Assembly: GCA_947255165.1 (NCBI GenBank)
Contig: CAMYFZ010000014.1
Location: 1-33,917, forward strand
Length of the DNA stretch: 33,917 nucleotides
Direction of reading: 5' to 3'
Origin: an uncultured Varibaculum sp.
Lineage (GTDB): Bacteria; Actinomycetota; Actinomycetes; Actinomycetales; Actinomycetaceae
Position numbers and translations under genes: made by a program. A model generated the notes under the pieces. That model saw only the letters and a list, made by a program, of their open reading frames with translations. It was not told the origin of the DNA and ran no database searches. This document shows positions 1-7,998 of this stretch, one piece after another (the stretch's first letter is position 1; each line of letters opens with the position of its first letter).

Positions 1-174
1 CGAGGGCGCAAGGCGGCCGTCAGCGCCTCAGCCAGTCTAGGATAACACTGGTTAAGCAGCCTCAAAACTGGCGCCAGGTTCCATCAGAAATAAAAAGGAC
101 GTGATTAATGTCGTTTTCGGCCTATTAGGGCATGGCAACCAGGGCAAACCCCGCCTGTCGCGTATGGTGGCATC
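1..174. other. left-edge non-coding stretch, possible tail of an upstream gene
   Basis: In plus frame 1 the window opens with codons reading RGRKAAVSASASLG and a TAA at 43-45, which could be the last codons of a gene cut by the window edge. The minus strand is also open here (LAEALTAALRP off the left edge), so direction is undecided. CTGGCGCCAG at 68-77 is a 10-bp palindrome. At 108-128 a six-codon reading frame (MSFSAY, stop TAG) follows a good AAGGA ribosome site, so a leader peptide is possible. The rest should hold the promoter of the following gene, but I see no convincing -35/-10 pair. Confidence 0.3.
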
Positions 175-3100
175 GTGAGCTATAACCCGGAAACAGAGAT
201 GACCACAGCGGAAAACGTCAATAGCGAAGTAGAAGTGGATCAAACTGCCTCTAAAGGCCGTAAACAGCTGGTAGAAGAAATGCTATCGCGCTGGAATGAC
301 AGGCTGGAGCATACGATCGCAGAGGAGACCGCCTCCGGATATTTAGAGCTGTCTGCCGCCCACCCCGGTGGCTTGGCGCAGCTATACGGAGGGCGACCGA
401 CTCGGTTATCTAATCTGGTGCGGGAACCGCGGGCCCTGTCTCATTGTCGGATTCGCGCCCGCGAAGTGCTCTCTGCCTCCCGTGATCGAGAGTCCCGGTA
501 CGGTAGCGCCCCCGTTTATCTAGCGATTGGCACTGCCTCGTGGCGGCAGGGGGGAACTTTGGGGGCAGCTTGGGAGCGTGCCTCCAGCAAAGCGGAATCC
601 TCGGCGACGAAATTGTCAGCCACCGCCGCCACCGCATTGGATATTGAAAATACCGCTTCTAGCAGTGAAGATCCTAGCGAGGAACCTGGCGCAGATAACG
701 CGGTTTACGATATTGAAAAAGTACGAGCCAGCGAGCCGCGCACTATCACTGGCCCGGCGTTACTTTGTCCAGTGGAGCTTTCTCTTACCGCTGATGAGGA
801 CGTGTTGATCACTCTGGATAGCGCGGTAGCGGTGTGGCCACCCCTGGAAGCGGCACTGCGAGAAAAAGGTGAACAGGCAGAAATCGTATCTATTTTGCAA
901 AGCCTGCAGTCAGAGGTAGCGTTTAGTCCCACTAACGCTCTGCACGAATTGCGGCGCCTGGGATTGCGGCATCTGCTGGGATTTGACCTCTATGATTCGC
1001 TCACCGTAGGGCAATACTTGCATCCTCTATCCAACCTGGTAAAAGACTTTTCGCTCAATCAGGACTTGCTGGAACAATCTGAGGTGACTGCGGCGCTTTG
1101 CGGAGATGTAGCGGCTGCGGGCGCGGTGCTATCGCCGCTTCCAGAACCGGTATTGACCGACCGGGATCCCCTGGCTGAACATGGGGTGGGCGACCTTGAC
1201 CCCGCACAGCATAACATTCTCGATGCGGTCGCTTCCGGGGCGAACCTGCTGCTAGATGCGCCGCCAGAATCAGAAAAAACCTCCACCGTGGCCGCGATTT
1301 TAGCTGATGCTGCCAGCGCGGGACGCACTATTGCCTATGTGCCGGGGGCAGGGCGGCGCCTGCATCAGGTATTGGGATATTTGAACCGGTTGGGACTAGA
1401 GAGTCTCACCCTGGATTTGTCGAACCGGAGCCGTTGGCGCGATATAGTACCGGCCAAGTTGCTGGAATCCTTGCATGCTCCCGAACAATCACCGGATCCA
1501 GCAGCCGATGAGGCCACCCTGAAGATGCGCGAGGAACTGACGCAAGTACGTTCCCAATTGGGTGGATATATGGAACAGCTACATCGCAAACGCGATCCCT
1601 GGCAGGTGTCCGCCTATGATGCTTTGCAGGTGCTGGCCGATTTAACCTCCATGAAGCCCGGGCCACGCACCAAAGTGCGCTTTGATCTGGAAACTTTGCA
1701 TCACATCGCCTCCGACGGCGCTAAACGTGCCCAAGAATTGCTCAGCCAAGCCCAAAAAGAAGGGATTTTTTCGCAAACGCGAGCGACCAATCCCTGGCAT
1801 TCGGTGGTGATTTCCTCCCCGGAAATGGTTGATACCGCAGTTGAGGGGGTTAGCCAACTAGCGGGGCGAACGTTGCCACAGGTGCGGACAGATATTGACC
1901 GCGCTCAGAAGGAAACCGGGTTGCGACGGGCCGAAAATCTTAACCAGTGGCATGACCAGTTACGGATGCTGGATGGCTTGCGCGAAGCTATGGACGTGTT
2001 TAAGCCCCAGATTTTTGAGCGTTCGGCTGCCGATATGGTGATCGCTACCGCCACCAAAAAATGGCGTAAAGAGCGCGCCCTTAACATGAAAGAATCCCAG
2101 CGGCGCCGGTTAATAAAACAGGCTAAAGATCTGGTGCGTCCGGGCCGCAAGGTAGAGGACCTACATCGCGAACTAATCCGGGTGCAGCAGCAGCGGCGCA
2201 TATGGCGAGAATATTCTCCCGGTGGGGGTTGGCCGGTGCTTCCGGGACGTCTCGACCAGATGCAAAAGGCCGAGGAGGCGCTGCGCACCCATATCAATCG
2301 TCTGCAGCCCTTCTTCTCTACCGGTTTCGGTGATTTAACCGAAATGCCTCTCGACGAGCTCGCCAGTTTGATGGATAGCCTGTCTAAAGATGAAAAGGGC
2401 GCAGAGCGCCTGCCCCAGCGAGTATCGCTGCTAAAAGAACTACACGATTTAGGGCTAGACGAACTGGTAGAAGACCTGCGTGAAAGGCGGGTTCCTTTCG
2501 ATCTAATCCCTACGGAACTAGATCTTGCCTGGTGGGCATCAGCGTTGGCAGAAATGCTGCGTTTAGATGACCGCCTGGCCCATTTCGATGGGGAACGTCT
2601 CAGCGAGCTTTCGACGCGACTGCGTGAACTCGACCTCGCCCAAGTCAACTCCTTGTCGGCGCAAGTGTTGCACCAGGTACGCCAGCAGATAGCCAAACTA
2701 GTAGAATCGCAGGCGGAAACGGCCTCGGACCTGGAGCAAGTACTGGACGCGGCGCGCACCGACCTGCCAGAAGTTATCGGGCAGTTCCCGATTGTGGAGC
2801 GGCTGCGGCCTATTCGCGCGATTCCCCCCGTACTGGTGCCCGCGATACTTGGTAATGACCATCCCGTGGATTTGCTGGTATTAGACGGAGTGGAAAATAC
2901 CGACTTAGCGGAAGTCATTCCCGCGATTGCGCGCGCAAAACAAGTGGTAGTCGTAGGGGATGTTCGCCGCAGCGAGCAAGGAACCATCTCCGAGTTCGCG
3001 GGAATATTCCCGCAGTTAACTGCACCTCCTACCCGGTCACGGGTAAATGAGTGGGTGGCTTCTTTCCTAGCAGATCACGACTATGGCCGGGACGTAATGC

Positions 3101-4380
3101 CGGTGACGGTACCGCGCCCGTCCCGCCCGGTAACTTTGACCGTAGTAGATGGGCGAGGAATGCCTGCCCCGGGAGCGCACTGTGTCGAAACCTCTCCGCA
3201 AGAAGTCGAGGAGGTAGTGCGGCAAGTCTGCCTGCATGCTCAGTCCCAAAGCAAGGAGTCTTTGGGGGTGGTAGCTTTGACGGTCAAACACGCCCGGCGG
3301 ATCAGCGCCGCGATCATGAGTGAAGTTGCCCAGAACCCGCAGCTAGACAAATTCTTGGGTAGTAATCAAGAGGAACCGTTTGTGATTGTAGATGCGGCCG
3401 GGGCGGCTGGTTTGCGCCGCGATCACGTGATTTTATCGGTAGGGTTTGCTAAGACTCCTCACGGCCAGGTCCTACATGACTTCGGAGTTATTTCCGCAGC
3501 CGAAGGGACAGCGCTACTGGTAGACGCAGTTTCTATGGTACGTAAAGAGCTGTCACTGGTTTCGTCAATGGATCCGGAAGCTATCGACCCGCAGCGACTA
3601 CATCATCCTGGCTCGCAGATGCTCTACGATTTGCTGCAGGCGGCCCGGGCCGAGGCGCAAACCGTGGGACCGGTCGAGGCCGCGCAGGCGATGGATGAGG
3701 AAGAATCCCAGCCTGATCGGCTGTTACTCGATTTAGCGGAACGGCTCTACTCGGTGGGGCTAACCGTGATTCCCAACTTGGGGCCCAAGAACGGTATGCG
3801 GATTCCGCTAGCCATCGGACATCCTGACTATCCCGATGAACTACTAGTGGCAGTCCTGACCGATAACCCCGACTATGTAGCCGAGAAATCTTTGCGGCGG
3901 CGCGAACGTCATTGGCTGCAGCGGCTGAAAGAATATGGATGGGTGGTAAGTATCGTTTATTCCACCGCGGTGTTCATGGATCCTGCCGCGCAGGCGCAAC
4001 ACCTGCTTGACCTGGTCGTTGACGTAGTAGAAGAACGTAAAAAAGCACTGGCAAGACGGCAGGCAGCAGCAGCTCCCGCGCCTGCTCCCGCTTCTGCGCC
4101 CGAGCCGACAGCAGCGCCCCTTCCTGCTGCCTCCCCGGTTTCTGCGGAAGAGGAGCGCATGGAAGAACGTGGCGTAAAACGTCCAGCAATATCACGAGGT
4201 TTGCCGTTAACTGCCTATGGTGATGACCAGCTAGATGACCTGCTCGCCTGGATCCGTTCCGACGGCAAACAGCGCGACGTGGATGAGGAAGTAGATTTGC
4301 TCTTCGGAGAGCTAGGTTTGCGGCGCCGCGACAGCCAAGTGGACACGATCCTGAAGAACGTAGTTAACCGGAACCATTAA
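175..4380 (+). CDS. DUF4011-type helicase-like protein with C-terminal Vsr-like nuclease fold (likely inactive)
   Basis: This 1401-residue protein resembles the large actinobacterial proteins annotated as DUF4011 / AAA domain. The N-terminus has the typical stretch AHPGGLAQLYGG...TRLSNLVREPRAL (about 62-87). A superfamily-1-like ATPase core follows, but its P-loop reads APPESEKTST near residues 361-370 and lacks the GxxGxGK glycines. The Walker-B region is LLVLDGVENTD where helicases have DEAS/DEAQ. The middle (about 430-870) is rich in charged helices. The C-terminus (about 1180-1300, DRLLLDLAERLYSVG...) resembles the Vsr/MTES_1575 endonuclease fold, but the expected RIDLAV and ECDG residues read RIPLAI and LTDN. 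A low-complexity Ala/Pro linker follows, then a conserved-looking tail. The start is either GTG 175, with a weak GGTGG, or ATG 199. Role unknown; the reading frame is intact, so selection on a non-catalytic function is plausible. Confidence 0.85.
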   Translation: MSYNPETEMTTAENVNSEVEVDQTASKGRKQLVEEMLSRWNDRLEHTIAEETASGYLELSAAHPGGLAQLYGGRPTRLSNLVREPRALSHCRIRAREVLSASRDRESRYGSAPVYLAIGTASWRQGGTLGAAWERASSKAESSATKLSATAATALDIENTASSSEDPSEEPGADNAVYDIEKVRASEPRTITGPALLCPVELSLTADEDVLITLDSAVAVWPPLEAALREKGEQAEIVSILQSLQSEVAFSPTNALHELRRLGLRHLLGFDLYDSLTVGQYLHPLSNLVKDFSLNQDLLEQSEVTAALCGDVAAAGAVLSPLPEPVLTDRDPLAEHGVGDLDPAQHNILDAVASGANLLLDAPPESEKTSTVAAILADAASAGRTIAYVPGAGRRLHQVLGYLNRLGLESLTLDLSNRSRWRDIVPAKLLESLHAPEQSPDPAADEATLKMREELTQVRSQLGGYMEQLHRKRDPWQVSAYDALQVLADLTSMKPGPRTKVRFDLETLHHIASDGAKRAQELLSQAQKEGIFSQTRATNPWHSVVISSPEMVDTAVEGVSQLAGRTLPQVRTDIDRAQKETGLRRAENLNQWHDQLRMLDGLREAMDVFKPQIFERSAADMVIATATKKWRKERALNMKESQRRRLIKQAKDLVRPGRKVEDLHRELIRVQQQRRIWREYSPGGGWPVLPGRLDQMQKAEEALRTHINRLQPFFSTGFGDLTEMPLDELASLMDSLSKDEKGAERLPQRVSLLKELHDLGLDELVEDLRERRVPFDLIPTELDLAWWASALAEMLRLDDRLAHFDGERLSELSTRLRELDLAQVNSLSAQVLHQVRQQIAKLVESQAETASDLEQVLDAARTDLPEVIGQFPIVERLRPIRAIPPVLVPAILGNDHPVDLLVLDGVENTDLAEVIPAIARAKQVVVVGDVRRSEQGTISEFAGIFPQLTAPPTRSRVNEWVASFLADHDYGRDVMPVTVPRPSRPVTLTVVDGRGMPAPGAHCVETSPQEVEEVVRQVCLHAQSQSKESLGVVALTVKHARRISAAIMSEVAQNPQLDKFLGSNQEEPFVIVDAAGAAGLRRDHVILSVGFAKTPHGQVLHDFGVISAAEGTALLVDAVSMVRKELSLVSSMDPEAIDPQRLHHPGSQMLYDLLQAARAEAQTVGPVEAAQAMDEEESQPDRLLLDLAERLYSVGLTVIPNLGPKNGMRIPLAIGHPDYPDELLVAVLTDNPDYVAEKSLRRRERHWLQRLKEYGWVVSIVYSTAVFMDPAAQAQHLLDLVVDVVEERKKALARRQAAAAPAPAPASAPEPTAAPLPAASPVSAEEERMEERGVKRPAISRGLPLTAYGDDQLDDLLAWIRSDGKQRDVDEEVDLLFGELGLRRRDSQVDTILKNVVNRNH

Positions 4381-4382
4381 TC

Positions 4383-4574
4383 ATGAAACATCCGGCGGTA
4401 CGCACCTACTCGCAGGTGGATCGGTGGCGCCTCCGCGAAGGCAAACCCACCTCCTGGCAGGAAAGCGCAGACCCCATCCCGGATCAAAGTGATCGTCACG
4501 AAACTGCAGATCAGGGCCCCGAAGTAGATTACCTATCCGAACTCCCGCCCCACTGGCGCGAACATAACCAATAA
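4383..4574 (+). CDS. small hypothetical protein (63 aa)
   Basis: The ATG lies two bases after the stop of the preceding large gene, so it is probably translationally coupled; no separate ribosome site is visible. The product is 63 residues, hydrophilic, with no membrane segment and no motif I recognise (MKHPAVRTYSQVDRWRLREG... ending LPPHWREHNQ). The Trp/Arg-rich start and the PPHW near the end look like real protein rather than random translation. A function linked to the upstream pseudo-helicase is only an inference from adjacency. It may not be a gene. Confidence 0.5.
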   Translation: MKHPAVRTYSQVDRWRLREGKPTSWQESADPIPDQSDRHETADQGPEVDYLSELPPHWREHNQ

Positions 4575-4814
4575 CCCCGATCCAGATTTTTCTTCGGGGC
4601 CACCGGGGTACGCGGGGGAGAAGTTTTTCCTCCCGCCCAAGAATTCGGAAAACGTAGCGGCGTTTTCCGAATTCTTATGCCCACCGCGCCTGCTCGGATA
4701 AAACTTCTCCCCCGCGCAAGGGTCGCGGCCGGGAAAAGATACGAGAGGGGCTTGACCTGCGCAGCAGGTCATGGGGTCCCCGGAGTGCTTTTACCGAGCC
4801 AGACCCGTGCCGGA
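4575..4814. other. convergent intergenic region rich in hairpins
   Basis: This gap lies between the ends of two converging genes. It starts with a short hairpin, CCCCGA (4575-4580) pairing with TCGGGG (4594-4599), in a T-rich loop context. The nested repeat element (4611-4716) follows. Next is a perfect 8-bp hairpin, TGACCTGC / GCAGGTCA with a 3-base loop (4753-4771), and the palindrome GGGGTCCCC (4773-4781). The hairpins could end transcription from both sides. A 79-codon minus ORF across the region is only the translation of the repeat. Confidence 0.7.
4611..4716. repeat. nested inverted-repeat element, copy A
   Basis: The outer arms CGCGGGGGAGAAGTTTT (4611-4627) and AAAACTTCTCCCCCGCG (4700-4716) are perfect complements over 17 bp, extendable by three pairs past one bulged T. 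The inner arms AAGAATTCGGAAAACG (4639-4654) and CGTTTTCCGAATTCTT (4661-4676) pair perfectly over 16 bp with a 6-base loop. The linkers are CCTCCCGCCC on the left and TGCCC...CTCGGATA on the right. Two further copies with the same architecture lie near 29.6 and 30.2 kb. It has no terminal target-site duplication that I can see and no ORF. Confidence 0.88.
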
Positions 4815-5252
4815 TTAACTATTTTGCGAGGCGGATTTTTCGGATTGTAGCAGGTCGCGGATTTCGGTTAGCAGTTCTACTTGGGGATCTGCTTTGGGGG
4901 CTTCTGCCTCCTCATCGGCCTTAGCTTTAGCGTCGCGTACGCGCATTAGTTTATTCATCGGCACAATGATGCAGGTGTAAATCGCTAGGGCTACTAGCAG
5001 GAAGTTCACTAAGGCAGTGATAATTGCACCCGGCTGCACGGTGGCGCTGCCCAGGTGGAACTCCAAAACGTTATCGAAATTGGGCTTGCCCACCAGTCCG
5101 GCGATCAGGGGATTAATGAACTTATCGACAATGGCGGTGACTACCGCCCCGAAAGCAGCACCGATAACCACCCCTACTGCCAGGTCAATCGCATTACCCC
5201 GGGAAATAAATTCTTTAAAGCCAGCAATGAAACCAGTGTTTTCTTTACTCAT
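4815..5252 (-). CDS. mscL: large-conductance mechanosensitive channel MscL
   Basis: The 145-residue product is a typical MscL pore protein, which opens under membrane tension to release solutes during osmotic downshock. The N-terminal amphipathic helix is followed by the family signature FISRGNAIDLAVGVVIGAAFGAVV (TM1, about 14-40). TM2 is about 72-98 (GAIITALVNFLLVALAIYTCIIVPMN). The C-terminal charged helix (about 105-140) forms the cytoplasmic bundle. Ribosome site AGGTGAGGA lies just upstream of the ATG at 5252. It is the last gene of a minus-strand run behind the SAF-domain gene (19-bp gap) and fthC. Confidence 0.97.
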   Translation of the reverse strand: MSKENTGFIAGFKEFISRGNAIDLAVGVVIGAAFGAVVTAIVDKFINPLIAGLVGKPNFDNVLEFHLGSATVQPGAIITALVNFLLVALAIYTCIIVPMNKLMRVRDAKAKADEEAEAPKADPQVELLTEIRDLLQSEKSASQNS

Positions 5253-5271
5253 TAGTCCTCACCTATTTGTA

Positions 5272-6027
5272 TTAACCAGTCCTGGCCAATTGTAGCGGTT
5301 CTGCTTTGCTGGCTTGAACCAGGCGCCCAGCCTCTGTAGGTTGAACCGCAACCTCAATGGTGGCAGCGGTCTGACCCCCCGTCAAAGACCCGCTAGCGGC
5401 ACTGACCGATAACACTCGCGCGGTGATTTGAGTGGAGTCTCCTTGGTTCTCCGTAGCTTTTTGCGTCTCGCTACCGGGAATGCTTTTATCGGTGTTTGCG
5501 CTGTTAGTAGCGCTAGGAGAGCTCGCTTGATCATCTGTGAGGAAGAAAATCACTTCATCACCGGCGCTTGCCAGGCTTTGATCACTTTCTCGCAAAGGCA
5601 GCGCCAATATCACTTGCCCTTTATAGGCATGGCGCGAAAATGGGGAGGTAGACAACAGCGCTGGAAAGAGGACGGTACCGGATGCGATCGGGACAGCGCT
5701 CCGCTGTCCGATTACTTGGGAAGGTTTCTGGTAAGCCCGGGGTGGTAGTGCCGCTATGGGTACCTCTTTTACTGTTACCTGATCAGCGCTAATGATCGTG
5801 CCGGGTGGGACAGTGGTGGCTGTAACTAGCAGAGGTTTAGTGGCAACTTGGGGTAGCACCAAACGTAGTAGGGTTACCGCCACCGCTACTGCGGCGGCTA
5901 GGGCGATGGTTCGCCGCCAGCGCCAGAGGAACTCTCGCATAGCCTGATTATTATTCCGGGTAGCAGCGGCAAGGACTCTCCAGATAATCCTCCGGAAAAC
6001 TGGTTGATTATGTTCCCTTGGGGACAA
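5272..6027 (-). CDS. SAF-domain, CpaB-like membrane-anchored protein
   Basis: One membrane segment (IALAAAVAVAVTLLRLVL, about residues 41-58) follows an Arg/Trp-rich cytoplasmic start. A SAF domain then begins near residue 66 (LLVTATTVPPGTIISADQVTVKEVPIAALPP), the fold found in CpaB/FlgA pilus and flagellar assembly proteins. The rest is a probably extracytoplasmic domain interrupted by a Ser/Thr/Gln-rich linker (about 160-200). No tad/flp pilus genes are in the window, so a pilus role is not shown. The annotated TTG start lies 24 bp past the fthC stop, with GAGGA about 18 bases upstream; ATG at 5940 (residue 30) is an alternative giving a 222-residue protein. Confidence 0.75.
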   Translation of the reverse strand: MSPREHNQPVFRRIIWRVLAAATRNNNQAMREFLWRWRRTIALAAAVAVAVTLLRLVLPQVATKPLLVTATTVPPGTIISADQVTVKEVPIAALPPRAYQKPSQVIGQRSAVPIASGTVLFPALLSTSPFSRHAYKGQVILALPLRESDQSLASAGDEVIFFLTDDQASSPSATNSANTDKSIPGSETQKATENQGDSTQITARVLSVSAASGSLTGGQTAATIEVAVQPTEAGRLVQASKAEPLQLARTG

Positions 6028-6051
6028 ACAAAAATCTAAGCTCGTCCTCTT

Positions 6052-6672
6052 TTATTCTGTACCTAGCTTTTGCAGCCGTCCTGAGGACGTCAGTACCTGG
6101 TCAACGGGATGATCGTGAGGTTCCCGGGGGAGCGTCCCTGCCTGTAAAACCTCCCAGTCATGTACCAGTGCAACCAGTTGAGGACGGGTAGAACAAGTCG
6201 GGTCACAATGCGACAAAGCCTGATCGTACCAACCGGCTCCTCGCCCCAAACGCATCCCCGTCCTATCTACTGCTAAAGCAGGCAAGAAAATAAACTTTAA
6301 ACCCAGTTTTGCCAGGTCACCACAATTCATTTCTTTTGAAACCAGCGGCGGGTGCGGGTAGAAACGCCGATAAAGGGCACGCGTGTGTTGTACCGGATCC
6401 AGCTGTCCCCAACGCGGCTGCTCCAGATCGCAGGGAACAACTAGTTTGAAACCGGCGGCCAAAACCGCTTCGTTGAGCAAAAAAGTTGGAACTTCGGTGT
6501 CGAAGGAAAGGTAACTGGCCACCATATCGCCAGGTTTTAAAGAATCCAATAGGGGCTTAGCTGCCGCCAACACCTCCGATTCTGCCCGGCGGCGTTGATT
6601 AGGTGAAAACGTTAGGCGACGCCGGTCGAGGAATTTTTGTCGCAATGTCGCTTTAGTAATCACAGAGCCCAT
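6052..6672 (-). CDS. fthC: 5-formyltetrahydrofolate cyclo-ligase
   Basis: The 206-residue enzyme converts 5-formyl-THF to 5,10-methenyl-THF using ATP, salvaging folate in the cytoplasm. It carries the family C-terminal signature PALAVDRTGMRLGRGAGWYDQAL (about 137-159) and the late REPHDHPVDQVLT motif. The N-terminal basic stretch (RRRLTFSPNQRRRAESE) also fits. Length is normal for the family. It is the first gene of the minus-strand fthC-SAF-mscL run and is divergent from moeA. In many actinobacteria galU lies between fthC and moeA; it is absent here. Confidence 0.95.
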   Translation of the reverse strand: MGSVITKATLRQKFLDRRRLTFSPNQRRRAESEVLAAAKPLLDSLKPGDMVASYLSFDTEVPTFLLNEAVLAAGFKLVVPCDLEQPRWGQLDPVQHTRALYRRFYPHPPLVSKEMNCGDLAKLGLKFIFLPALAVDRTGMRLGRGAGWYDQALSHCDPTCSTRPQLVALVHDWEVLQAGTLPREPHDHPVDQVLTSSGRLQKLGTE

Positions 6673-6777
6673 AAATCAATGATAGACGCTTGTAGGTTTG
6701 ACTCCAGTCGGCTTTTCGCCGCTCCTGGGCCGCCGCCGGCAGGTAACCTGGGAACAGTATCAGACTCAGGAGGACGA

Positions 6778-7989
6778 ATGCGCACGGTCGCAGAACATTT
6801 GAATACTTGTCTTTCCCTAGTGGCACCCCTAGATCCCCTGGACGTGTTGCTTACAGACGCGGTGGGGTGTGTCCTAGCCGAGAACGTAAGTGCACCTTTC
6901 GATTTGCCCGTTACTGACCAGGCAACTTTGGATGGTTACGCGGTGCGTTCCCAAGATGTGGGGGGAGCGGGCAAAATGCGCCAGGTTTACCTGGACGTCA
7001 TCGCGGAGGTCAAGGCAGGGGATGCGGAACCGTGCACCCTAGTAGAAAATAGCGCAGTCCGGATTGCTTCGGGTGCGCCCTTGCCAATGGGCGCCGACAC
7101 CGTGGTTCCCCTAGAGGAAACCGACCAAGGCAGTGCGCGGGTCCAGATCCTAGCTGCCCCCAGCAAAGGGAAGAACATTATCCGCCGGGGACAAGACGTA
7201 AGTGCTGGCACCTCGATTTTACGTGCCGGGTCGCGTATCGGGTCGCGGCAGGTAGCGCTTCTGGCGGGAGTGGGACGCCTCCGGGTGACAGTGCGGCCTC
7301 GGCCTCGGGTAGTGATCTTGTCAATCGGAGATGAACTGATTGAGCCGGGAAAACCGATTCGCGCGGGCGCGGTTTTCGACGCTAATGGGCATGCCCTATC
7401 TTCCGCGGTAGCAGATGCGCGTGCCGATACTTTCCGAGTATCAGCGGTCCCCGATGAGCAAAGCAGACTTTCGCAAACTATTGAGGACCAGCTATTACGG
7501 GCAGATATTATTATTACCACCGGCGGCCTTTCCTATGGCAGTGCCGATACGGTTAAAGAGGTGCTTGCGCCCTTGGGGACTGCGCGCTTCGATAATGTGG
7601 CGATGACTCCCGGCAAACAACTCGGCTATGGCACAGTCGGGGAAGGTACCCCGATTTTTTGTCTCCCCGGAAATCCGGTAGCTGCCCAAATTAGCTACGA
7701 GATTTTCGTGCGTCCCTGTTTGCGTCATATGGCTGGATGGGAAGAACTTTATCGTCCTTCTCTGCGGGCGCGGGTGGATCGCGGTTGGCGTTCCCCGGCT
7801 GGCAGACGCCAGTTTGTACCGGTGAAAATCGTGGGTGCTCCCGATTCTGGTTATCGCGCCCGTCTTACGGGCGAGCCAGAGGACCTGTTACTGTCCGCGA
7901 TGGCCAGAGCAAATGCCTTGGCGGTCATTCCGGAGGCGGTTACTTCGGTTTCTGAGGGCGACTATTTCCACTGCATGGTGCTAGATTAG
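6778..7989 (+). CDS. moeA: MoeA/gephyrin-family protein (molybdopterin molybdotransferase or Glp-like division protein)
   Basis: The start is set by AGGAGG at 6768-6773 just before ATG 6778; the frame stays open upstream to 6637, but that part overlaps the fthC promoter. The 403-residue product has MoeA domain order: an N-terminal segment (LPVTDQATLDGYAV), a middle beta domain, the MPT-binding fold with GDELIEPG, DANGHAL, TTGGLSYGSADTVKEVL and CLPGNPVA, and a C-terminal domain IV. MoeA inserts molybdenum into molybdopterin. A MoeA-family protein (Glp) in corynebacteria instead binds FtsZ and works with a membrane partner (GlpR). Because a GlpR-like gene lies two genes downstream and no other cofactor gene is present, the division role is a serious alternative. 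Sequence alone does not decide. Confidence 0.92.
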   Translation: MRTVAEHLNTCLSLVAPLDPLDVLLTDAVGCVLAENVSAPFDLPVTDQATLDGYAVRSQDVGGAGKMRQVYLDVIAEVKAGDAEPCTLVENSAVRIASGAPLPMGADTVVPLEETDQGSARVQILAAPSKGKNIIRRGQDVSAGTSILRAGSRIGSRQVALLAGVGRLRVTVRPRPRVVILSIGDELIEPGKPIRAGAVFDANGHALSSAVADARADTFRVSAVPDEQSRLSQTIEDQLLRADIIITTGGLSYGSADTVKEVLAPLGTARFDNVAMTPGKQLGYGTVGEGTPIFCLPGNPVAAQISYEIFVRPCLRHMAGWEELYRPSLRARVDRGWRSPAGRRQFVPVKIVGAPDSGYRARLTGEPEDLLLSAMARANALAVIPEAVTSVSEGDYFHCMVLD

Positions 7990-7998
7990 GGCACCGCG

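Noticed and set aside
1905..2987. 360-codon minus-strand ORF inside the large helicase-like gene
   Set aside because: It is antisense to a well-supported gene and its product is an Arg/Ser-rich low-complexity string typical of shadow frames.
4533..4772. 79-codon minus ORF over repeat copy A
   Set aside because: The frame merely translates the inverted repeat; the peptide has no protein-like features and overlaps a supported structure.
6637..6777. N-terminal extension of the MoeA frame
   Set aside because: It overlaps the start of the divergent fthC gene and lacks a ribosome site; AGGAGG at 6768 marks ATG 6778.
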